Under the pieces are notes generated by a model. It worked only from the letters and a program-made list of their open reading frames with translations. It had not been told where the DNA came from and searched no databases. This document shows positions 11,239-20,834 of a DNA stretch of 55,522 nucleotides, in pieces. Origin of the DNA: Phormidesmis sp. RL_2_1. Lineage in GTDB: Bacteria > Cyanobacteriota > Cyanobacteriia > Phormidesmidales > Phormidesmidaceae. The stretch is taken from NCBI GenBank assembly GCA_012033015.1, contig JAAUPS010000008.1, positions 1 through 55,522 on the forward strand, written 5' to 3'. Each line of letters begins with the position of its first letter. Within the stretch, counting starts at the first letter, position 1. The translations under genes were made by a program, and so were the position numbers.

Positions 11239-11892
11239 CTGATAGTTTATGGTTCGCTATTGCACTATCTGTTCTTGAACCATCTTCACCAGTGGCGATA
11301 GCACACGCTCAACATGCTCTCCGGATTGTTTTTGCTGAGTGAAAACCTGCAACCCACAGGACAAGGCAAGTAAACCCACTATGAATACCGAGCGCAGTAA
11401 TAGGTTAGGAGGACGCTTTAGGCGGCAATTTTTGAGAAAGGGATATGACACGTAAACGGGAGGTGATAAAGCAACGCAGGAAAAAAATCTATTTCTAAAC
11501 TATCTATAAAGTTGAGGCTATAAGTTGAAAAAATTGAAAAATCTTGTGATTGAGTCAATATTCACATAAAAATTGTATCAAAAAATACAATTTATTCAAA
11601 ATCTGAAAGCCAACGCTGAGACGATAGAGCACTCTTTGCAGTGTTGATTCCCCATCGTCACTTGCAATGTCACTTGCAATCATCCATGTCCAAACATGTA
11701 TTGTCTAAAGCTTAAAGCCTTTGTATATATTCTTATACAGTCAGTTTTGAGAAGCATCAGGAAAATTACATATATTACAAAAATGAAGAATCGAATGGGT
11801 ACGCCGCAAGCTCATCCATGCTGCAAGCTCATCCATAACGATCTAAACTTTAATGACGCTGCAAACTTCATCTCTAAGCTTCTCACCTCACC

Positions 11893-12321
11893 ATGATTCA
11901 GGCAAAAGCAGGCGATACGGTCAAAGTTCACTACACAGGCACCCTTAACAACGGTCAAATATTCGACTCTTCTAAAAGTCGTGAGCCGTTGGAGTTTACC
12001 TTGGGGAGCGGCATGGTGATCCCTGGATTTGATGAAGCTGTTACTGGGCTAGTACCTGGTGAATCGATCACCAAAACCATTCCCACTGCTGAAGCCTATG
12101 GCCCTTACCGGCCAGAAATGGTGGCAGACATTGAGCGAGCCAACATCCCTGCCGACTTTGAGTTAGAAGTTGGACAAAGACTTCAAATGCAAGTGCCTAG
12201 CGGTGAAGCTATGGCCGTTACTATTACCGATATTCAGGGGGATCAAATTACCCTAGACGGCAACCATCCTTTGGCCGGGCAGGATTTAACCTTTGAGCTA
12301 GAGTTAATCAGTATTGTTTAA
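11893..12321 (+). CDS. FKBP-type peptidyl-prolyl cis-trans isomerase (SlyD-like)
   Basis: VKVHYTGTLNNGQIFDSSKSREPLEFTLGSGMVIPGFDEAVTGLVPGE. Confidence 0.93.
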   Translation: MIQAKAGDTVKVHYTGTLNNGQIFDSSKSREPLEFTLGSGMVIPGFDEAVTGLVPGESITKTIPTAEAYGPYRPEMVADIERANIPADFELEVGQRLQMQVPSGEAMAVTITDIQGDQITLDGNHPLAGQDLTFELELISIV

Positions 12322-12434
12322 TTAGTATCGTTTAGTCAGTATTGTTGAGTCAGTATTGTTGAGTCGTTGAATCAGTGTGAGGTTATCCCTCATTGGGAGA
12401 CATTAGGACACATTAGGACAGGTTTTGATTAGGG

Positions 12435-13271
12435 CTAGCTCGACCTGTAAGCTTTGGGAGTCATCCCGGTTAGCTGTTTGAACTGTTTGCTCAAATGACT
12501 GTGACTGTTAAAGCCACAGGCGAGGGCAATATCAGTGATTAATCGATCTGTGTTTTTCAACAACTGCTTTGCGCATTCTACTCGCTGCTGCAGTAGATAT
12601 TGGTATGGCGATATGCCGAGGGACTGTTTGAATAAGCGACTGAAGTGAAATTGACTTATATCTAACAGTTGAGCTAGGTCGGCTAGTTTAATCTCTTGAT
12701 CGAGATGGACATCAATATAGTCTAAGATCTGCCGTAGCTGACGAGAGGGTAAGCCACCTTCGTAGATGGGTAAATGTGGTCTTGTTGTGGCGTGTTGCCT
12801 GAGCAAGTTTACGGCCAGAATATTAGAGAGAGAATCAATGTAAAGGCGGTTGGATAGTGAGCCCTGCTGAAGTTCGTTGAGTAGCATGGTGCTGATGGAT
12901 TCGAGCTGGGGATTGCGGGTCTGGAATTCGGGTTTTAGGGTGATGCGATCGCACTCTCCAACCACCGTCTCCCTCGCAACATTCCGCATAAACTCATCTG
13001 CTAGCCGAATTCTCAGGCAATGCTCCTCCCCCTCCCATCGCACAAACAGCGGTGTATTCGCTGGAGTAATTAATATCTCTCCTCGTTGGTACAAGCCTGT
13101 ATGTGTCTTGCCATCCTGGGCTTGTAGGTAATGAACCGGGCGAGTAGCCAGCGACATAAACAGCGTATGCTCACCTTCAAAGAGGCAGTTTGCCTCCCCA
13201 GGCGGATACCGCAGTAGATCGATTTGAACTTGTGTTGGGTCATTAATCGTTTCTATAGCTGTATTTTTCAT
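12435..13271 (-). CDS. AraC-family transcriptional regulator
   Basis: Two C-terminal HTHs: LADLAQLLDISQFHFSRLFKQSLGISPYQYL and ITDIALACGFNSHSHLSKQFKQLTGMTPKAYR. Confidence 0.93.
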   Translation of the reverse strand: MKNTAIETINDPTQVQIDLLRYPPGEANCLFEGEHTLFMSLATRPVHYLQAQDGKTHTGLYQRGEILITPANTPLFVRWEGEEHCLRIRLADEFMRNVARETVVGECDRITLKPEFQTRNPQLESISTMLLNELQQGSLSNRLYIDSLSNILAVNLLRQHATTRPHLPIYEGGLPSRQLRQILDYIDVHLDQEIKLADLAQLLDISQFHFSRLFKQSLGISPYQYLLQQRVECAKQLLKNTDRLITDIALACGFNSHSHLSKQFKQLTGMTPKAYRSS

Positions 13272-13429
13272 GACATAACTCAGTGTATCTATAGCTAAAC
13301 ATTAGCTAAATATTGTCGTACTTTTACTGAAAGCAGTACAGCTCGCTATTGAGGTGATCTGTACTTTTCTTTTTAGAGTCTGGTTGAAACACAATTGTGG
13401 TGACGATCAAGCCGGTCAATCTGGATGCT

Positions 13430-13933
13430 TCAATAGAGCCATTTGCTGTACTGTGGATGTGTTTTCATGTCTTCGTATACCCAAACCATTCGATCTAAAA
13501 ACCAGGTCTTTCCTAGGATGATCCAGGACAATCCGAAGACTGTCAAACAAGGTGACAAGGTGATGAGGCCAGTCAAGCAAATGGAAAATCCTACGACATT
13601 TACCATGTTGGTGAAGGCGATGACCGGATTGTGATGTTGTGGAATAGGCCGTTGCTGACGGTTTAGCCAGACGCGTTCGCCTAAGACGGCCTTGGACGCC
13701 CAGTGATGGGTGGTTTGTGGTCTGGGAAATATGCGAGGGTTGAGCCAAATCCAGATGAGCGCGATCGCACTTGGAACCACGGCTCCCCAGCCCAGCCAAA
13801 CCCGACTCCAAATAGCCATCACCAGAACCGGCAATGCCACATAGCGAGTCCACACGCTCCATGGGTTTGCATGGCGAGCCCAGACGCTATCGGTCATATG
13901 AAAGAAGCTTGCAACTTTCTGCATAACGGTCAT
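13430..13933 (-). CDS. DUF6653-like membrane protein
   Basis: MTDSVWARHANPWSVWTRY...LNPRIFPRP...WASKAVLGERVWLNRQ; family recalled from memory. Confidence 0.7.
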   Translation of the reverse strand: MTVMQKVASFFHMTDSVWARHANPWSVWTRYVALPVLVMAIWSRVWLGWGAVVPSAIALIWIWLNPRIFPRPQTTHHWASKAVLGERVWLNRQQRPIPQHHNPVIAFTNMVNVVGFSICLTGLITLSPCLTVFGLSWIILGKTWFLDRMVWVYEDMKTHPQYSKWLY

Positions 13934-13983
13934 TTTTAACCTCTCCTTTTAAGTTTTTAGAACGGTCTAAAGGGCGACTTCGG

Positions 13984-14385
13984 CTACTTTTTGGCAAGCA
14001 GCAGGATTAAGAACAGAGCGAGTAAGACAGCTTCGGTGCCCATTAGACCATTGAGGGTTTGGGCGTCTTCGGGTTTGAGGATGAAGTGCGATCGCAACAA
14101 GGTATACGGCACAAACTGCAATAGAACAATGCCACCGAAAACAAACCACGCCGACCAGCCCAGCCCCTTCCACAGGCTAACTGCGGCTACTACATCAAAT
14201 ATTAAGAGGGCGATATCCATACAGCGCCAGAGCAACGGCGTTGCCAGCCAGGGCGTTCCTGAGAGTCCTGCCATATTACCGATATGAACTGTAGCGCCAT
14301 AGGCTAGAAAAACTGCGACCAGCTTTGCATATCGAGCCGTCCAGGGTTGAAAAGAGGTTGAAAAAGTTGTGATATCAGATGTCAT
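13984..14385 (-). CDS. hypothetical four-TM membrane protein
   Basis: 133-aa hydrophobic ORF between DUF6653-like and CPBP genes. Confidence 0.6.
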   Translation of the reverse strand: MTSDITTFSTSFQPWTARYAKLVAVFLAYGATVHIGNMAGLSGTPWLATPLLWRCMDIALLIFDVVAAVSLWKGLGWSAWFVFGGIVLLQFVPYTLLRSHFILKPEDAQTLNGLMGTEAVLLALFLILLLAKK

Positions 14386-14412
14386 GTTTAATATCTCCTA
14401 TTGTTTTTGTCG

Positions 14413-15307
14413 CTAGGCAGAAAGAGAAGGCGCTAGCGATTGAACCATGATCAAAAAGGCGTGAACAAGCATATGGGCCAAAATGGCACTCTCTAGTCCA
14501 ACTTGCCAATACAGATATCCTGCTATATAGCTTTGGTCGCTTGGCTGAGGTACAGCATATTGGCTGAAACCATGACGTGACAACGGGCCAAGCAACGCGC
14601 TTGTACCGAATGCATCCGGCACAAGCTATAGTGCCAAACAAAGCATTACCGACAACGATGTAAAGCACTAAAGCAGGTGTTATTTCCGTACTGAGCACAG
14701 CTACTGCGGGTAGATGAAGTAAGCCAAAGACGATTGCAGAAACCAGGATAGAAATAACGACATATCTCATATAGGGTGTACCCTTTCGCCTTTGTAAAAA
14801 GCGCCATAAGGCCCACAAGAGGAATGTCATCAGCCCCCAACGCAGTACGATCTCCTCGGCAATACCCCCTTTTAGCAAGCGCACGATGAAAGGCACCGTC
14901 ATCTGAGACCCAGCGGATAGAAAGTCGCTTGGCAGAAAGGGTTTCAGGATTGCAAACCAGATAAGCGTTAAACCTAATCCCATGAGTCCACCCAGGGCAG
15001 CCGGGATGAGCTGCGGCTGTATTGCTTGCCACGGACGGACTGATCTATTGGCAATAGCTTCTGAGAAAGGAGCAGATAGAGCAACTTTTGGCGAAAGGAC
15101 AACGCCGCCCCAAGTCGCAACAGTCAGGAGTACCACAGACTGCAACAATCCAACTAGCTTGATTGCCAAGGGTGACAGCGGCACCGACTCAACAGACTCA
15201 GTTAAGATATCGATTGGAATATCGACCCACAGCGTAGATAGCTCACCAACAAATCCGGCTAACCATAGCAATAAAAACAGGGGCTTGTTGAAGGTTTGTT
15301 TAGTCAC
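14413..15307 (-). pseudogene. CPBP-family intramembrane metalloprotease, interrupted by a MITE-like insertion
   Basis: GGIAEEIVLRWGLMTFL and FGLLHLP motifs in ORF 14375-15307. C-terminal AGYLYWQVGLESAILAHMLVHAFLIMVQSLAPSLSA lies in another frame (ORF 14413-14622) after the insertion. Confidence 0.88.
14528..14628. mobile_element. MITE-like element, 101 bp, flanked by TA
   Basis: Ends TAGCTT...AAGCTA with TA at 14526-14527 and 14629-14630. Removing element plus one TA restores the CPBP reading frame (...FGTIAGYLYWQ...). Confidence 0.85.
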
Positions 15308-15397
15308 GTTTGTGCTCAGTTGAAAGCGATAACTTGATGATGAAAGCTTCTTGGCAAGACGTCTTACACAAAATCAGATATTTTATCGCTGCTTGCT

Positions 15398-15457
15398 ATA
15401 TCTACCCTCGCCGGATATCTACCCTCGCCGGATATCTACCCTCGCCGATATCTACCC
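15398..15457. repeat. 17-bp tandem repeat (atctaccctcgccggat), about 3 copies
   Basis: Read directly; overlaps the 3' end of the AraC ORF. Confidence 0.9.
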
Positions 15458-16341
15458 GGCGTTATGCCAACAGCGCGCTTGAAGTGGCGATTGAGATGGG
15501 CTTGACTAGAAAATCCGACCTGATAGGCGATTTCTGCAATAGAGAAGTCTTGTTTTTTCAGTAACTGCTGGGCTCTTTTTACCCGCTGTGAAATCACGTA
15601 CTGATGAGGTGCAAGGCTCATGGACTGTTTGAATAAATGAGCAAAGTAATGGGGACTGAGTTGCAGTAGATTTGCCAGCTCTTTTAATCCTAAGGCCTGA
15701 TCCAAATGAGTTTGAATATAGTTGAGAACCAGTTTGAGCTTTTGTTTTGATAAGCCGTCTGTGTAGGTTTTGGGCGAAGCCGGACGGGTGCTGTAGCACT
15801 GTAAAAGATGCACCATCAGGGTATGGGTGAGGGTTTCGGCGTAAATGCGATCGCCCTGTCCACCTGTTTCTAAAATGCCTTTGAGCCCGAGCGCAAGCTG
15901 ATAGAGCAAAGGGTCGGGCTTGGAAAATTGTGGCAATAGCTCAACTTCGTCAGGCGTAGCCGTTTCGTCTATAACTGTTGCTAAGTGAGCGGGAGATAAG
16001 TACAACGTTATGGCTTGTAATTCTATGTCCCAATACTGACCGTAGCTAAAGTTTGCAGGCACGATAATCGCACTGCCGACGGGTGATGTATCTTGCCATT
16101 CCCTGCCATCAGCGTAGCGCAGCATCTTAGGTGTCCGTTCTGCTTGGCAGGCAAAGGTAATGTAGTGATGGGGAACGATGGTTGCTTGGAATCCAGTGGC
16201 TCCAAACTTCCGATAGTCTAAGTTTAGGCCACTCCACCCAAGATCATGACTCGACAAAATAGGATGGTTGTCGAGCACTTGATCGACCTCTTCTCTAGAG
16301 TTCAATCGAATGGGGGCTGCTGACGTCCTGATTTGTGACAT
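15436..16341 (-). CDS. AraC-family transcriptional regulator
   Basis: LKELANLLQLSPHYFAHLFKQSMSLAPHQYVISQRV...IAEIAYQVGFSSQAHLNRHFKRAVGITPGRYRR. Confidence 0.93.
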   Translation of the reverse strand: MSQIRTSAAPIRLNSREEVDQVLDNHPILSSHDLGWSGLNLDYRKFGATGFQATIVPHHYITFACQAERTPKMLRYADGREWQDTSPVGSAIIVPANFSYGQYWDIELQAITLYLSPAHLATVIDETATPDEVELLPQFSKPDPLLYQLALGLKGILETGGQGDRIYAETLTHTLMVHLLQCYSTRPASPKTYTDGLSKQKLKLVLNYIQTHLDQALGLKELANLLQLSPHYFAHLFKQSMSLAPHQYVISQRVKRAQQLLKKQDFSIAEIAYQVGFSSQAHLNRHFKRAVGITPGRYRRG

Positions 16342-16344
16342 GCC

Positions 16345-16400
16345 TGTGGACCTCTTGCTGTGGATCTCTTGCTGTGGATCTCTTGCTGTGGATCTCTTGC
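16345..16400. repeat. 14-bp tandem repeat (tgtggatctcttgc) x4
   Basis: Read directly upstream of the AraC start. Confidence 0.95.
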
Positions 16401-16543
16401 TGTAGACTTTCCTTGTGGACCTCTCGCTGAGGGGAGCTAAACCGATAGCTAGGTTATCTACTGGAATTGTAAGTCACTGTTCCTAGAAGGGCCAATCAAC
16501 TAAAGATTGCTTCATTTTTTGAGCGATCGCAAGCACTCTTTTA

Positions 16544-16865
16544 GGCTCTGTTGCCAAAAATTATTAGAGATGGCATTCTTTCATCATGACCGCCCTGATG
16601 ATGCAGTAGCCCCCAAGATTTCGTTTGATGAATGAGTTCTGTGCTATTACATTTTCTGTGCAGCCCCTTGAGCGGATCCTTGCGAATCATGGCCAAAGCG
16701 CTTGGCGGATTAAGTTTTGTCTACCCTTCATAAATCGTTAGTGATTTGAGATACGGACAACATCGCTTGTCCAACTTAGGGCCGTAACTTAGGGCCGTAA
16801 GCCTGCACCTATCGGTAGATCGTCGTGTGCTCTACATTGACGCCACGCTCCTGCATGATTTCTTC
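16544..16865 (-). mobile_element. decayed IS6-family-like insertion sequence remnant
   Basis: Minus-strand translation gives EIMQERGVNVEHTTIYR*VQAYGPKL, LDKRCCPYLKS, TNDL*RVDKT and ALAMIRKD in shifting frames with stops. GGCTCTGTTGCCAAAAATT at 16544 resembles an IS6-family terminal repeat. Confidence 0.8.
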
Positions 16866-17032
16866 TTATTTTGGCAATACTGCCTCGTTGCCTGCCTTGA
16901 CGCTTATGCCTCAACACGTAGACCTCAACATGCGTGCAGATCAGCTATATTTTCTATACAGTCCTTAATCTCTGCATATTTTGGGCATCTTGAGCTGATA
17001 GGTTTAGGAACGACAAAGCTTTAAAAGCCGAG

Positions 17033-17830
17033 GTGATACTTATGGATTTTAAGACAGCGCTACAATACGCCATTTTGTCTCAAGATATTTATCAGGATTT
17101 TGCTAATATTCGCTTTCGAGGATGGTCGAGCGTTACCCCGACTTTGATTCAAAAGGCATCTACCGACACCCAGTTGGCTATTTTGGAAGATCCTGCTCAA
17201 CAACTGGCTGTGATTGTTTTTCGTGGTAGTGACGCCGAAAAAGACTGGAACACTAACTTGCAGTTTGACCAAGCAGAACAAGAATGGTCACGCCAAGAAA
17301 AAAAAGAGTTCAAAGAACAGATGAAAGCGGTGACAGAAACCGTCGCTGAGAGTAAAGATCTCGTTTATCCTGATGCTTACGGTGAACCTAGCCGCCCGGT
17401 CAGAATGCATAGTGGCTTCATTACCGCCTATTTATCGGTTCGTGATGGGATTCAAAACTATGTCAGCAACAGTAGCGCCACTCAGTATCACATTACAGGA
17501 CACAGTTTAGGTGGAGCCCTTGCCACCCTTTGCGCTATTGATATTCAGTACAATTTTGGCGATCGCGTAGCGGTAGAAGCCTATACTTTTGGTTCTCCCC
17601 GTGTCGGCAATGGGGCTTTTGTTGAATCTTACAATCGGCGTATACCCAATACTTGGCGAGTCGTTAACGGATGGGATGCCATAGTAGGTGTGCCGGTGCC
17701 TTGGCAAGGATACCGCCATGTGGATACGGCCATTAACCTAGAGCGCCGGTTCACTTGGCGCATTATTACCGGGAGCTTTCAAGACCACCGCATTGATTAT
17801 TATATTGAGGCGCTCAGAGAAAGAGCGTAG
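17033..17830 (+). CDS. class 3 lipase-family alpha/beta hydrolase
   Basis: YHITGHSLGGALATLCAIDI; AVIVFRGSDAEKDWNTNL; YTFGSPRVGNGAF. Confidence 0.93.
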   Translation: MILMDFKTALQYAILSQDIYQDFANIRFRGWSSVTPTLIQKASTDTQLAILEDPAQQLAVIVFRGSDAEKDWNTNLQFDQAEQEWSRQEKKEFKEQMKAVTETVAESKDLVYPDAYGEPSRPVRMHSGFITAYLSVRDGIQNYVSNSSATQYHITGHSLGGALATLCAIDIQYNFGDRVAVEAYTFGSPRVGNGAFVESYNRRIPNTWRVVNGWDAIVGVPVPWQGYRHVDTAINLERRFTWRIITGSFQDHRIDYYIEALRERA

Positions 17831-17865
17831 CTTGAAAGAGAGTGCCTAGCCTAGCGGTATGAGCG

Positions 17866-18498
17866 TTATTTCACCACCTTGAGCTGGGCGTGGTTCCAGT
17901 CATATTCCATGTAGGTAGCGGTTTCTAAGGCTGTTTCCATACCTAGCAGTTGGGCGACGACATACAGTGACATGTCGATTCCTGCCGAAATGCCAGCCGA
18001 AAGAATAATGTGACCATTGTCGGCGATGCGCGCTTTGGGGTGAACTTGGGCGGGCGAGAGCATTTCGGTAAGCTGGGCGATCGCACCATGGTGAGTGGTC
18101 GCCACCAATCCTTCTAAAAGCCCAATGCGAGCTAGCAACAGCGCCCCTGTACAGACCGAGAGCAGCTTTTCTGTGCTTTTGCTACATTGCTCAATCCAAT
18201 CTAGCAAAAGCTGATTGTCAATCTCTTTGCGAGTGCCAAAGGGGGTGCCATCAGAGCGGTAGCCACCCCCACCTGGCACCAGCAAAATATCGGGCGTAGG
18301 GCAGCTTTCTAAAGTGTAATGGGGATTTATGCTAAGCCCATTGCGGGCCAAAATAGGTGTGGTTTCAGCGACAGTGTAAACGTTAAAAGGATCGCTGCCG
18401 TCCCGTTTGCCCGTAATCGAAAACACTTCAAAAGGGCCAGCAAAATCTAACACTTCCACATCGTTGAAAATTAGGATGGCCACGTTTTTACGGTTCAT
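17866..18498 (-). CDS. DJ-1/PfpI (GlxA-like) family protein
   Basis: VAILIFNDVEVLDFAGPFEVFSI; DILLVPGGGGYR; LLSVCTGALLLARIGLL. Confidence 0.93.
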   Translation of the reverse strand: MNRKNVAILIFNDVEVLDFAGPFEVFSITGKRDGSDPFNVYTVAETTPILARNGLSINPHYTLESCPTPDILLVPGGGGYRSDGTPFGTRKEIDNQLLLDWIEQCSKSTEKLLSVCTGALLLARIGLLEGLVATTHHGAIAQLTEMLSPAQVHPKARIADNGHIILSAGISAGIDMSLYVVAQLLGMETALETATYMEYDWNHAQLKVVK

Positions 18499-18781
18499 GC
18501 TCAGTGCCGATAGCGTTAGATATTTTTAGACTATTTTCTAGGCCATTTCCAGACCATTTTTCTAGGCCATTTTTTAGACCATTTTTTAGACCATTGGCCA
18601 GATACTGCTGAGATAGACGATCTTTAAGGTGGCTGTTGATCGTCATCATAGTGCTGCGATCGCTTGATATCATTTAAAGATACCAGGGTAGTAAAGCGTA
18701 CCTCATCGGCAGTGATCTGGCACGGGCTAATCACTGGCCAGATGGTTGGCTAATTACTGGACGACAGGGGCAGCAAGGCTT

Positions 18782-20569
18782 ATGACAAAAACAAAACGCT
18801 TCAGCGCTTTCCCATTAGCAGATTCCCCATTAGCAGATTCCCCATTAGCAGCTCAATGCTGGCGCTATACCTTTGCAGGCGTCATGATCGCTGCGCTCGG
18901 TTTGCTCAATGCCTGCGCCGTGACGCTGCCATCTGATCAATCTGATCAATCTGATCAAAATGTTTCGGGTCGTGTTTCAGCAGATGGCTCAAAGCCATCT
19001 GCTGCAGAAACCTTGGCCTGTGACTCGCTCGAAGGTCAGCTCGAACCGCTGCCTATACCCCAAAATGCCGCCATCTTTGAACAGTTTGACTTTCAGCCTA
19101 AAAGTATTGAAGTCGCCAACAATACCGTAATCGTTCAAACGCCTCACTATACCTTTGCGCTTTGTCAAAATACCGGTACTTGGTCGATTGTCTCCACCGA
19201 ATCTGCGGCAGCAGAGACGAACGAGGATTTTGACTACGATCAGTTTTTGAGAGAAATAGCTGATCCTGAGTACGAAGAGATGACCGTGAATGGCGATATT
19301 TATGAGTATCGGATAAGGTTACAGGCTCCTTGGTTAACAGAACAGCTTAATTTATCAACCGCCGAAGCGCCGAGTAACCTCAAAGAAGCCGTCTATTTTG
19401 AGCTGAAAGCGCCCAATGGAGACATTACTACCCGCCAGCTCTACACCGTTGAAGAATTAAGATCAGCCCAGTTGGGGGCGAGCTTGGGTGAGCCCACAAT
19501 TGCTGGAGCAGTGATTACAGGTGAGGCGCTATGGTGGGCCGCAACGGCCAGTCAGGGAGAAGGAGACAGCGGTTTTGCCAGTTTGTTGCGCTACGACTTG
19601 GCTACCCAGGCCCTGACGGTGCAGCGGCCAGAAGACATTCAAGGTGAGCAAATTACCGCGATCGCAGCTACTGGCACCGACGAGAATTTAACCCTTTGGC
19701 TAGGCACCAAAATGGCCGCTGAGGGCAACCCCGCCTTACCGGCAAGTGGCCTGGTTGCCTATCAGCCTAGTACGCAAGCGCTGAAACAACACACTGTGAC
19801 TCACAGTCCGTTGGTCGGGGCGATTCCCTATCAGCTCACCGTGGCCGATGAGTCACTTTGGGTTGGCACAGGCAATGGGATTTGTCAGGTGGCATGGCAA
19901 GCCGCTGAGCAAGATAAAAGCTGGAATTGCTGGCGATTTACAGCAACGGCTACTTTACCGGCAGCAGGGGTAGATATTTATGCCAGTGCTTTGGCTAAGC
20001 AGCCAGCAGCCCAGCTAAAGGCACCGCAAGTAGAAGTGCTATGGGTTGATCAGATGCGCTCTAATCAAATCAATTCTGAGCAGACAGATTCAACCGCTGT
20101 CGATGCCACATCAATCGGGCCAGAGCGATGGCGCTATGAAGTGGCTTATGCCCCAGGCTTTGAGCTGCAGCTTCCTGAAGGTGGCTACCGGGTGACCAAC
20201 GAGGTGGCTCAGCGAATAGCTGGCGATGATCTGGTTTTTTGGCCGGGAAGAGAATGGCACTGGGCGGGCGATCGCTTTGTGCGCGGCCTTGATGAAGTGG
20301 CACTCAACCTAGTCGGCGGTGGCCCCCATGGCATAGGCGATGCCAATAACCGCGTTGGCTTTTCGTTCGATCACAACGCGATTCGTGGCGCTATCGAGCT
20401 GCTGGCCCTCAGTGCAGAAGGCACCAAACTACGCTATTACTCCGCCTGGATTGATGGTGATGATCTGCAAGTTTATCCAGAGGTGGTTGCTGCTAGTGCC
20501 CCCAAAACGGTAAGCCCTAATCCATTAGATACCATGGCTGCTGATTTACCGGCAGCACCTGGGCCATAG
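18782..20569 (+). CDS. hypothetical lipoprotein
   Basis: Lipobox-like LGLLNACAV, long ORF. In-frame 15-bp (18811-18850) and 9-bp tandem repeats near the N-terminus. Confidence 0.65.
   Translation: MTKTKRFSAFPLADSPLADSPLAAQCWRYTFAGVMIAALGLLNACAVTLPSDQSDQSDQNVSGRVSADGSKPSAAETLACDSLEGQLEPLPIPQNAAIFEQFDFQPKSIEVANNTVIVQTPHYTFALCQNTGTWSIVSTESAAAETNEDFDYDQFLREIADPEYEEMTVNGDIYEYRIRLQAPWLTEQLNLSTAEAPSNLKEAVYFELKAPNGDITTRQLYTVEELRSAQLGASLGEPTIAGAVITGEALWWAATASQGEGDSGFASLLRYDLATQALTVQRPEDIQGEQITAIAATGTDENLTLWLGTKMAAEGNPALPASGLVAYQPSTQALKQHTVTHSPLVGAIPYQLTVADESLWVGTGNGICQVAWQAAEQDKSWNCWRFTATATLPAAGVDIYASALAKQPAAQLKAPQVEVLWVDQMRSNQINSEQTDSTAVDATSIGPERWRYEVAYAPGFELQLPEGGYRVTNEVAQRIAGDDLVFWPGREWHWAGDRFVRGLDEVALNLVGGGPHGIGDANNRVGFSFDHNAIRGAIELLALSAEGTKLRYYSAWIDGDDLQVYPEVVAASAPKTVSPNPLDTMAADLPAAPGP
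18811..18850 (+). repeat. 15-bp coding tandem repeat (cccattagcagattc), about 2.7 copies
   Basis: Encodes PLADSPLADSPLA. Confidence 0.95.
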
Positions 20570-20739
20570 TGGCTCAATCACGGTGCGCTCAATCAATAGC
20601 GCGCTCAATCACGGTGCGCTCAATCACGGCGCGCTCAATACTGATCAGCATCTAGCCCTTCGCCCGTTTGCAGCCAGCTAGGTTGAATAACCGGCAAGCT
20701 ATCCTACAACACCTTTGGCAACACTTCTTGACAAAGCAG

Positions 20740-20778
20740 TAGCGCCAGGGAAGCTTTTTCTTGCAAGTCCTGGCGCTA
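20740..20778. terminator. candidate hairpin terminator
   Basis: Perfect 10-bp stem TAGCGCCAGG/CCTGGCGCTA between convergent genes. Confidence 0.5.
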
Positions 20779-20801
20779 GTTGTTCTTCCCCCTCTGCCTT
20801 G

Positions 20802-20834
20802 CTAGCCTTGCTAGTGAGGCACTAGCAAGGCTAG
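20802..20834. terminator. candidate bidirectional hairpin, 15-bp perfect stem, 3-nt loop
   Basis: CTAGCCTTGCTAGTG-agg-CACTAGCAAGGCTAG overlapping the stop of the permease gene. Confidence 0.6.

Noticed and set aside
16827-17024. 65-aa + strand ORF
   Set aside because: Lies antisense to the decayed IS6 transposase; no coding features.
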